From assembly GCF_003584165.1 (NCBI RefSeq), contig NZ_QXFJ01000030.1, positions 248,001 through 312,000 on the forward strand: a stretch of 64,000 bases of DNA. Reading direction: 5' to 3'. This document shows, piece after piece, positions 25,469 through 32,746 of this stretch (the first letter of the stretch is position 1; each line of letters starts with the position of its first letter). The stretch is from Flagellimonas aequoris (GTDB lineage: Bacteria; Bacteroidota; Bacteroidia; Flavobacteriales; Flavobacteriaceae). Both the position numbers and the translations under genes were made by a program. A model generated the notes under the pieces. The model searched no databases. It had not been told where the DNA came from and saw nothing but the letters and a program-made list of their open reading frames with translations.

Positions 25469-25921
25469 ATGAGACTACGGATTCCACCTGCGTTGGTGAT
25501 GTTGATTTTTGGAGCTTTGATGTACGTCCTGGCCAAATTTTTACCCGTTGGTGACTTTGATTTTTTCGGTAGGAACGAGCTGGCGTGGTTTCTGTTCGGC
25601 CTTGGATTTCTTATCGGGATTGTGGCCGTGGCGCAGTTTATCATCACCAGGACTACCACTGATCCCTTACATCCGCAAAAAACTTCCAAACTGATAACCA
25701 GAGGTGTTTTCAACTACACCCGTAACCCTATGTATTTGGGGCTGCTCCTTATTTTACTGGCATTTGGATTGAAATTGGGAAATGCGTTCAATACCCTTTT
25801 GGCCGCAGGTTTTGTGTCTTACATAAACCGTTTTCAGATCAAGTATGAAGAGGAGGTTTTGGAAGAAAAATTCGGAAAGGAATACCGTATCTTTTGCAAA
25901 TTGACAAGGCGCTGGTTCTGA
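25469..25921 (+). CDS. Isoprenylcysteine carboxylmethyltransferase-family membrane protein
   Basis: I chose the ATG at 25469 (MRLRIPPALVMLIFGALM), since the longer reading starts inside the divergent gene's upstream region. The 150-residue protein has four membrane segments and the ICMT motif TRGVFNYTRNPMYLGLLL, then a conserved ERxxEEKFG-like end (EEEVLEEKFGKEY). Eukaryotic ICMT methylates prenylated cysteines; bacterial relatives act on small lipophilic substrates and mostly lack assigned targets. Confidence 0.82.
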   Translation: MRLRIPPALVMLIFGALMYVLAKFLPVGDFDFFGRNELAWFLFGLGFLIGIVAVAQFIITRTTTDPLHPQKTSKLITRGVFNYTRNPMYLGLLLILLAFGLKLGNAFNTLLAAGFVSYINRFQIKYEEEVLEEKFGKEYRIFCKLTRRWF

Positions 25922-26079
25922 TTTGAAAACTTGTAGAAAATCCGATTTCGGGTGCTATTTAAAACAAATTGAAAGCGTTTTTTGATTTATCCACAATTCT
26001 GTAAGGTTTTTAAAAAGATGCGATTACAAGGAATGAATTAATATGTAATTTTACACTTTAATTTTTTTTGAAGCGATTC

Positions 26080-27972
26080 ATGGTGGAAGCGGGACGAAAA
26101 TATGTTTTCGATTTTGATAGTACCTTGACCAGGGTAGAGGCCTTGGATGTCTTGGCCGAAATGACCTTGCAGGGAAACCCCAAAAGGGAAGAAATCGTGA
26201 AGGAAATCCAAAAGATAACCAATCTGGGGATCGATGGGGATATTTCCTTTACCGAGTCCTTGGAGCGTAGGATCCGATTGTTGAATGCCAATAAGGCGGA
26301 CCTTCAAAACCTGGTGGCCGAACTTCGTCAAAAAATTTCCCGTTCCATAGCATCCAATAAGGAATTTTTCCATGAGTATTCCGAAGATATCTATGTGATT
26401 TCCTGCGGGTTCAAGGAGTTTATCGATCCTATTGTTGAAGAATACAACATCCCGTCCGATAGGGTATATGCCAATACCTTCAAGTTTGATGAAGAAGGGA
26501 ATATCATCGGTTTTGATGAAACCAATGTATTGGCGGCCCACAACGGAAAGATTGAATGTTTGAAGAAATTGGATCTCGATGGAGAGGTCCAGGTCATCGG
26601 CGACGGCTATAGCGATTATGTGATGCGCGAGGCCGGTATCGCCCATAAGTTTTTTGCCTATACTGAAAACGTGCACCGTGAAAAAGCGGCAAGCAATGCC
26701 GATCACGTGGCACCTAACCTAGATGAATTTTTATTTGTGAACGATTTGCCAAGAAACCTGTCATACCCAAAGAATAGAATCAAGATCCTTTTACTTGAAA
26801 ATGTCCACCCTGCTGCTTTCCAGAACCTATCGGAGGAAGGTTTTTCCGTGGAATTGGTAAAGCATAGCCTCTCCGAGGACGAACTTATAGAGCGCTTGAA
26901 AGGCGTACATGTGTTGGGCATCCGATCTAAGACCCAAGTGACCAAAAAGGTACTTGATGCTGCCAATAAGTTGATGGTCATCGGTGCTTTCTGTATCGGT
27001 ACCACACAGATTGACCTTGATTACAGCAGAAAAAAAGGAGTAGTGGTGTTCAATGCACCGTATAGCAACACCCGTTCCGTAGTGGAGCTTGCCGTGGGGC
27101 ACATCATCATGCTCATGCGGAACATTTTTACCCGTAGCAGTGAAATTCACAATGGGGAGTGGAACAAAACCGCTTCCAACTCTAGGGAGGTTAGAGGCAA
27201 GAATTTAGGTATTGTGGGCTATGGCAATATCGGAAAACAGATGTCCGTTTTGGCCGAGGCTATCGGTATGCGTGTCTATTATTATGATGTGGCCGACCAG
27301 TTGGCTTTGGGCAATGCCGTTAAATGCAACAGTTTGGAAGACCTTTTGTCCGTTTCCGATGTAGTGACCCTGCATGTGGACGATAATAAGGCCAACAAAA
27401 ACTTTATTGGGGAACGAGAGATCAACCAAATGAAGGATGGCGCTATGCTCATCAACCTATCCCGAGGATTTGTGGTGGATATCGATGCCCTTGCCGCAGC
27501 ATTGAAGAGCGGAAAATTGGGTGGCGCAGCAGTGGATGTATATCCTGTGGAGCCAGCAAGCAACGGACCGTTCGAAACCCCATTGCAAGGTTTGCCCAAC
27601 GTGATCCTTACCCCACATATTGGTGGTAGTACCGAGGAAGCGCAACGCGACATTGCGGAGTTTGTGCCCAACAAGATCATGGATTATATCAATTCGGGAA
27701 CCACTGTGGATTCCGTGAATTTTCCCAATATACGGTTACCCAAGCAGAACAAGGCGCATCGCTTTTTGCATATCCATAAAAATGTACCGGGCATTATGGC
27801 CAAGATCAACGAGGTGTTGGCCAAATATGGTCTCAATATTACCGGACAGTACCTTTCTACCGACCCAGAGGTGGGTTATGTGATCACGGATTTGGATCGT
27901 GAGTACGACAAAGAGGTGGTGAAGGAGTTGAAGAATGTGGAAAACACTATCAAGTTTAGGGTACTTTATTAA
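26080..27972 (+). CDS. serA: Fused phosphoserine phosphatase / 3-phosphoglycerate dehydrogenase
   Basis: The product is 630 residues. The N-terminal 230 or so form a HAD phosphatase like SerB (FDFDSTLT at 10-17, GDGYSDYVM). From about 240 comes a D-2-hydroxyacid dehydrogenase with NTRSVVELAVG, VGYGNIGKQM, LINLSRGFVVD and TPHIGGSTEEAQ, then a C-terminal ACT domain (HKNVPGIMAKINEVLAKYG). It would carry out the first and last steps of serine synthesis, with the aminotransferase elsewhere. I prefer the ATG at 26080; an in-frame TTG at 26068 is possible. The ACT domain suggests serine feedback control. Confidence 0.9.
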   Translation: MVEAGRKYVFDFDSTLTRVEALDVLAEMTLQGNPKREEIVKEIQKITNLGIDGDISFTESLERRIRLLNANKADLQNLVAELRQKISRSIASNKEFFHEYSEDIYVISCGFKEFIDPIVEEYNIPSDRVYANTFKFDEEGNIIGFDETNVLAAHNGKIECLKKLDLDGEVQVIGDGYSDYVMREAGIAHKFFAYTENVHREKAASNADHVAPNLDEFLFVNDLPRNLSYPKNRIKILLLENVHPAAFQNLSEEGFSVELVKHSLSEDELIERLKGVHVLGIRSKTQVTKKVLDAANKLMVIGAFCIGTTQIDLDYSRKKGVVVFNAPYSNTRSVVELAVGHIIMLMRNIFTRSSEIHNGEWNKTASNSREVRGKNLGIVGYGNIGKQMSVLAEAIGMRVYYYDVADQLALGNAVKCNSLEDLLSVSDVVTLHVDDNKANKNFIGEREINQMKDGAMLINLSRGFVVDIDALAAALKSGKLGGAAVDVYPVEPASNGPFETPLQGLPNVILTPHIGGSTEEAQRDIAEFVPNKIMDYINSGTTVDSVNFPNIRLPKQNKAHRFLHIHKNVPGIMAKINEVLAKYGLNITGQYLSTDPEVGYVITDLDREYDKEVVKELKNVENTIKFRVLY

Positions 27973-28058
27973 TCGATTCAGGACCGCTTCGCTTTAGGAT
28001 GCAGGAACAAAGACGTTTTGACTCTTGATTCTTGTCTTTTGATTCTTGAACTTATGGA

Positions 28059-28532
28059 TTACTGATGGTGATACGGTTCGTTCCGTAAAATGGTAAATCC
28101 ACGGTAAACTTGTTCGATTAGGAACAACCGAACCATTTGGTGTGAAAAGGTCATTTTGGACAAACTGATTTTTCCTGAACATTTGGAATAGACCGTTTCA
28201 CTGAAGCCATAAGGTCCACCAATGACCAAGACCAAGTTTTTGATACCACTGTTCATTTTCTTCTGAAGGAAATCGGCAAAATCCATGGAAGTATATTGCT
28301 TGCCCTTTTCATCCAGTAAGATGAGGGTGTCGGTAGGTTGCAATTGGGCCAAAATCAGTTCGCCTTCCTTCTCTTTTTGTTGGGCTTCGGAAAGATTTTT
28401 ACTGTTTTTGATATCGGGGATGATCCGAAATTCAAACTTGATATAGTGCTGGAGCCGTTTGGCATATATCGATATAAGTTCTTCCAACTCAGCCCTATCC
28501 GTTTTCCCTATGGCGATCAAAGTTATCTGCAT
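28059..28532 (-). CDS. rlmH: 23S rRNA pseudouridine1915 N3-methyltransferase
   Basis: The 157-residue protein is the SPOUT-class RlmH. Visible marks are LLDEKGKQYTSMDFADFLQ, the SAM loop LVLVIGGPYGFSE and the near-invariant C-terminus SLSKMTFSHQMVRLFL and EQVYRGFTILRNEPYHH. It methylates pseudouridine 1915 in helix 69 of the large subunit. I chose the ATG at 28532; a TTG six bases upstream is less likely. It is convergent with serA across an 86-base AT-rich gap. Confidence 0.95.
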   Translation of the reverse strand: MQITLIAIGKTDRAELEELISIYAKRLQHYIKFEFRIIPDIKNSKNLSEAQQKEKEGELILAQLQPTDTLILLDEKGKQYTSMDFADFLQKKMNSGIKNLVLVIGGPYGFSETVYSKCSGKISLSKMTFSHQMVRLFLIEQVYRGFTILRNEPYHHQ

Positions 28533-28636
28533 GCCCAAAAATAAATCTTTAAGTCGGATGTCTGCACAGGGTAATTCACTTAAATAGCAATCTGAGCCAC
28601 TTAACTAAGGGCACCAGTTTCCTAAGCCCATAAAAA

Positions 28637-28668
28637 AACCACCGGAAGGCTGAAGTCTTCCGGTGGTT
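28637..28668 (-). terminator. Rho-independent terminator of the BspA-like gene
   Basis: AACCACCGGAAG (28637-28648) pairs perfectly with CTTCCGGTGGTT (28657-28668) around an eight-base loop. On the minus strand it is followed by a run of T (rc of 28631-28638). Confidence 0.9.
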
Positions 28669-28705
28669 CAAAGTAAAATGAAATGCTTTAAGAGATAATG
28701 TGAAA

Positions 28706-30502
28706 TTAAAAGCACATTACGGCACCACCAGTATCATTAATGGTCCAACCATTCTCTGAAATTAAGACGGTATTTCTAAAATAATCGGTATCTGAATCGT
28801 TACAAAAACTAATTCCTACAGCTCCCAAAGTAATGCCATTTGGAATGAATACATTACCTTGATTGCCCCAGCCAATTAATGTTGCACTATATTTGGAGCT
28901 ACTCATCCCTGAATTATTGAACATACCATCCATATTGGTTATGTTTTTAATGACCCAATTGCCCAAATTTTGATTAAAGGAAGAAGCCCCGAAGAACATA
29001 TAAGCAATAGAGGTAACTTTACTTATATCCCAATTGCCAACATCCTGGTTGAAGGAGGTTGCGTTGGCAAAGGTACCATGCATGGTAGTCACGTTGCTTG
29101 TATCCCAATTGCCCAAATTTTGATTAAAGGAAGAAGCCCCGAAGAACATATAAGCAATAGTGGTAACTTTGCTTATATCCCAATTGCCAATATCCTGGTT
29201 GAAGGAAGTTGCTTGAGAAAACATATAGGACATGTCCACTACATTTGAGGTATCCCAATTGCCAATATTTTGGTTGAAGGAAGAAGCCTCGGAGAACATA
29301 TAAGCAGTATGGGTAACTTTACTTATATCCCAATTGCCAATATCCTGGTTGAAGGAAGTTGCTTGAGAAAACATATAGGACATGTCCACCACATTTGAGG
29401 TATCCCAATTACTGATATCCTGGTTAAAAGAAGTAGCATTCGCAAACATATAACTCATATCATTTACTTGGGATAGGTCTGGGGTATCCGATGCCTTTAG
29501 GACCATGTTTTCGCAATCTCCAAATGCACCACTCATACTGGACCATTGGATATTGCCCCATTGATCAATGGACACCAATTTAGGCCCCATTTCGATTTGT
29601 TCAAACATTTTTATGTGTGGAAACATACCTTGTATGGCAACTTTATGCTCTCCAGCATTGGCATAAATATGAGAAGCACCCACACTTGAAGTTATAGTTT
29701 CTACGGTGCCATCTCCCCAATCAATGATATAATCATAAGTTAAGACGATGTCTGTGGTAATGACAATTTCCTCATTGTTGGTTTCGGTCTTCCAAGTGGT
29801 GACAAAGGAATTAGGGTCACCTGCCAAAGTCTCGTCCACATCTGCTACGGTAATGATAACTGTGGCCTCCGAGCTAGCTTTTCCATCACTGACACTTACC
29901 GTGATACTGTGTTTTTCAGAGGTTTCATAATCAAGATTTTTGCCAGTAGCCAACGATAGTTCCCCGGATGTGGAAATCTCAAAGAGGTCATTATCATTGA
30001 CAGTAATTTCAAAAGTAAGATCATCATTGTCCGCATCGGTGGCCTCAACAGTGCCAATAATTTCTTCGTCAGATATGTCCTCAGAAACTGAGAAATCCTG
30101 GTCGGCAATAATCGGGACGGCATTGTGCGCTACATTTATAGTAATAGATGCCGTGGCAGCATCTTCACCATCCGTTACTTCCACAGTGATGATATACTGT
30201 GCTTTGGGTTCTGTTGCCAGTGACTTTCCAGCAGCTAAACTTAAGACGCCACTGGTGGTAATGGCAAAAAGCGCATTATCATTGGTTTTGATACTGAAAG
30301 TCAAGGCATCTTTATCAGCATCCGAAGCCACCACGGTACCAATGGTTTGGGTATCTAGGATGTCTGCAGCGACTGAAAAGGATTGAGCCGCGATTACGGG
30401 TACTGTGTTCTTGGCCGGGGTTGGGCTATCGTCCTTGCTACATGACCAGACAAAAGCAAAGGCAAGTAGTACGACAGCAAATTTCTTCATGATGTTTTTC
30501 AT
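28706..30502 (-). CDS. Surface lipoprotein with cadherin-like domains and BspA (DUF285) repeats
   Basis: The 598-residue product is a lipoprotein (VWSC) with two cadherin-like domains (about 33-130 and 131-225), a PKD-like segment (YDYIIDWGDGTVETITS) and seven tandem 25-residue DUF285 repeats (residues 349-523) of the form SYMFSQATSFNQDIGNWDIS. A C-terminal cap ends NDTGGAVMCF. BspA-like repeats form leucine-rich-like solenoids used in adhesion and host or particle contact. Start at 30502 or 30490. Whether it is exported to the cell surface is inferred; no C-terminal T9SS domain is obvious. Confidence 0.88.
   Translation of the reverse strand: MKNIMKKFAVVLLAFAFVWSCSKDDSPTPAKNTVPVIAAQSFSVAADILDTQTIGTVVASDADKDALTFSIKTNDNALFAITTSGVLSLAAGKSLATEPKAQYIITVEVTDGEDAATASITINVAHNAVPIIADQDFSVSEDISDEEIIGTVEATDADNDDLTFEITVNDNDLFEISTSGELSLATGKNLDYETSEKHSITVSVSDGKASSEATVIITVADVDETLAGDPNSFVTTWKTETNNEEIVITTDIVLTYDYIIDWGDGTVETITSSVGASHIYANAGEHKVAIQGMFPHIKMFEQIEMGPKLVSIDQWGNIQWSSMSGAFGDCENMVLKASDTPDLSQVNDMSYMFANATSFNQDISNWDTSNVVDMSYMFSQATSFNQDIGNWDISKVTHTAYMFSEASSFNQNIGNWDTSNVVDMSYMFSQATSFNQDIGNWDISKVTTIAYMFFGASSFNQNLGNWDTSNVTTMHGTFANATSFNQDVGNWDISKVTSIAYMFFGASSFNQNLGNWVIKNITNMDGMFNNSGMSSSKYSATLIGWGNQGNVFIPNGITLGAVGISFCNDSDTDYFRNTVLISENGWTINDTGGAVMCF
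28934..29458 (-). repeat. Seven 75-base DUF285 repeat units with 150-base periodicity
   Basis: The units are in frame and encode 25 residues each. Alternate units are almost identical at the DNA level (for example the segments around 29190-29250 and 29340-29400, and around 28955-29035 and 29105-29185), showing a 150-base pair of units that was recently duplicated or homogenised. Confidence 0.85.
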
Positions 30503-30833
30503 AATCAGATTTTTTAATTAACACTGCAATTTGGGACGTTTTCAAGGAAATTGGGTGTATGATCTGACGGATGGACTATTTGATTTGATGAGGAGGCACT
30601 AGGGAATGACCCACTAATGTCAATCCATGGCTGTAATAGGTATAATTTCTTTTTTAAATTAAGTTTGATTCATTTACTATTCGTCAAATATCTAGTTTAC
30701 AATATCCTAAGTCCAGACACTTAATTTGCCATTTTTGTCAATTGAATTCTGACATTGAGGTAAATTCAAATAACCCAGTAACTACGTGGCCAAGGAGCAA
30801 TGTTTTTACTATTTTCGTTGAAACCCCAAGGAA
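30503..30833. other. 331-base AT-rich gap without a recognised gene
   Basis: The divergent gap between the BspA-like gene and nadC holds no repeat, tRNA or credible small gene. A weak box TATTTTCG at 30810-30817, near-matching TAnnTTTG, could be the nadC promoter, 16 bases before its ATG. Confidence 0.4.
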
Positions 30834-31691
30834 ATGATATCCGAAGAACAATTTCAAAAAGAACTTGATTTGATCATTGCCAATGCCGTCCGTGAAGATG
30901 TGGGCGATGGTGACCATAGCTCATTGGCCTGTATTCCGGTCATGGCGACCGGTAAGGCAAAACTATTGGTGAAGGATGAGGGAATCATTGCAGGGGTAGA
31001 TTTTGCCCGAATGGTGTTCCAATACATCGACCCCAATTTAAAAATGGAAGTGTTGCTGCAAGATGGCAGTCCGGTGAAATATGGCGACGTGGTTTTTTAT
31101 GTGGAAGGGAGTTCCCAAAGCATACTTAAGGCAGAGCGATTGGTGCTCAATGCCATGCAACGGATGAGTGCCATTGCCACGAAGACCCAGGATTTTGTTT
31201 CCCTTTTGGATGGCACCGACACCAAGATTCTCGATACCCGAAAGACAACTCCTGGCATTAGGGCTTTGGAAAAATGGGCCGTAAAAATCGGGGGAGGGGA
31301 AAACCATCGATTTGCCCTGTACGACATGATCATGCTGAAGGATAATCATATCGATTTTGCAGGAGGGATTACCAAGGCCATACAAAAAACACAGGAGTAT
31401 CTTCAAGAAAAAGGAAAAGACCTAAAGATCATTGTAGAGGCTAGGAATCTGGATGAAGTTGACGAAATTTTGAAGTCCCCGGGAGTACATCGGATTCTAT
31501 TGGATAATTTTGATTACGATGATACACGAGAGGCAGTCAGAAGGATCGGGGACCAATGCCAGACCGAATCCTCTGGGGGAATCAATGAGGAAACCATTCG
31601 AACGTATGCCGAATGTGGGGTGAATTACATTTCGTCAGGGGCCTTGACGCATTCCGTTTATAATATGGATCTAAGTTTAAAAGCCGTGTAG
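30834..31691 (+). CDS. nadC: Nicotinate-nucleotide diphosphorylase (carboxylating)
   Basis: The 285-residue enzyme converts quinolinate and PRPP to nicotinate mononucleotide, CO2 and pyrophosphate in NAD synthesis. Marks are LVLNAMQRMSAIAT, DTRKTTPGIRALEKWAV, GGGENHR, MLKDNHID and ESSGGINEETI. It directly abuts the next gene (TAG followed by ATG), so the YihY-family protein is co-transcribed. The quinolinate-forming genes nadA and nadB are not in the window. Confidence 0.96.
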   Translation: MISEEQFQKELDLIIANAVREDVGDGDHSSLACIPVMATGKAKLLVKDEGIIAGVDFARMVFQYIDPNLKMEVLLQDGSPVKYGDVVFYVEGSSQSILKAERLVLNAMQRMSAIATKTQDFVSLLDGTDTKILDTRKTTPGIRALEKWAVKIGGGENHRFALYDMIMLKDNHIDFAGGITKAIQKTQEYLQEKGKDLKIIVEARNLDEVDEILKSPGVHRILLDNFDYDDTREAVRRIGDQCQTESSGGINEETIRTYAECGVNYISSGALTHSVYNMDLSLKAV

Positions 31692-32714
31692 ATGTCCGAA
31701 GCTATTGAAGCGCAATTGGAAAAAATACCCATTCTCAACTGGGCAGTTCGGTTGTTGAAAAAAATAAAGCTCAAAGCTTTTGAAGGGCTTTCCTTTTATG
31801 ACCTTATCGAAATGTACCTCATGGGAATTGTCAGGGGAGCGGTTTCCACAAGGGCCAGTTCCATTGCCTTCAGTATCTTTTTGGCTTTATTCCCACTTTT
31901 GATTTTTCTAGTGACCCTGATTCCCTTCATCATTCCGTACGTGAGTGTAGGCAATGCAAATTTTGACCACCAATTTCTTGACTTTTTGGAATCTTTTCTT
32001 CCTTCTGCCACTGGTGAATATTTTGGGGACATTTACCAGCAGATAAAAGATCAGAAGCAAGGCGGGTTATTGTCCTCTGCCTTCATTTTGTCCATTTTTT
32101 TGGTGGCCAACGGGGTGAATGCCATTTTTGGTGGTTTTGAGAATTCGTACCATGTGGAGCTGACGCGTAATTTTTTCCGTCAATATGCCTATGCTTTAAT
32201 GGTGGGACTTCTTCTGTCCATTCTCCTGATTATTGGTGCTGTGGCCTTTGTTTATTTTGAATTTTATATTGTGGAATACACCAGTGAGTATTTGGGCAAA
32301 AAATTGGGGTATGATGTGGCAAAAGGTGATTCCGTCGGAATACAAGTGGCTAAAATCTTGTTCTTCCTGTGTCTTTCCTATCTTACTACTGCCATTCTGT
32401 ATTATTTTGGTACGGCGGAAGGTCGAAAAGCACGGTTTTTTTCTGCAGGTGCCCTGATGACCACCTTACTTTTTTTGTTGACTTCTTATCTGTTCGGAAT
32501 CTATGTGGAAAAATTTGCCCGCTACAACGAACTGTATGGCGCCTTGGGAGGTTTATTGATTTTGATGGTCTATATTTGGTTGAATTCCAATATTCTACTC
32601 TTGGGATTTGAACTGAATGCCACCTTGAATTCTTTAGGGCGAAGTCATCGAAGAAAGCAAGAAGAGAAAGCTAAAAAACTGGAAGAGCAGCCCCAGGAAC
32701 TCGGTGAAGATTAA
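31692..32714 (+). CDS. YihY/BrkB-family membrane protein
   Basis: The 340-residue protein has six or so membrane segments and the YihY hallmark GGVNAIFGGFENSYHV-like region (GVNAIFGGFENSYHV) plus YGALGGLLILMVYIWLNSN near the C-terminus. The E. coli and Bordetella relatives were once called RNase BN or BrkB; no catalytic role is established. It begins at the last base of the nadC stop and ends with a charged, lysine/glutamate-rich tail. Likely an inner-membrane protein of unknown transport or envelope role. Confidence 0.9.
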   Translation: MSEAIEAQLEKIPILNWAVRLLKKIKLKAFEGLSFYDLIEMYLMGIVRGAVSTRASSIAFSIFLALFPLLIFLVTLIPFIIPYVSVGNANFDHQFLDFLESFLPSATGEYFGDIYQQIKDQKQGGLLSSAFILSIFLVANGVNAIFGGFENSYHVELTRNFFRQYAYALMVGLLLSILLIIGAVAFVYFEFYIVEYTSEYLGKKLGYDVAKGDSVGIQVAKILFFLCLSYLTTAILYYFGTAEGRKARFFSAGALMTTLLFLLTSYLFGIYVEKFARYNELYGALGGLLILMVYIWLNSNILLLGFELNATLNSLGRSHRRKQEEKAKKLEEQPQELGED

Positions 32715-32746
32715 AAAATGCAAGCTTGGCATAACTAGGATAGTGT

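Noticed and set aside
25987..25995. A perfect DnaA box TTATCCACA upstream of the serA fusion
   Set aside because: It is a single copy far from dnaA with no cluster of boxes or AT-rich unwinding element, so it is not evidence for an origin.
27973..28058. TTGATTCTT repeats between serA and rlmH
   Set aside because: Simple low-complexity repeats with no consistent stem or copy elsewhere in the window; not a convincing element.
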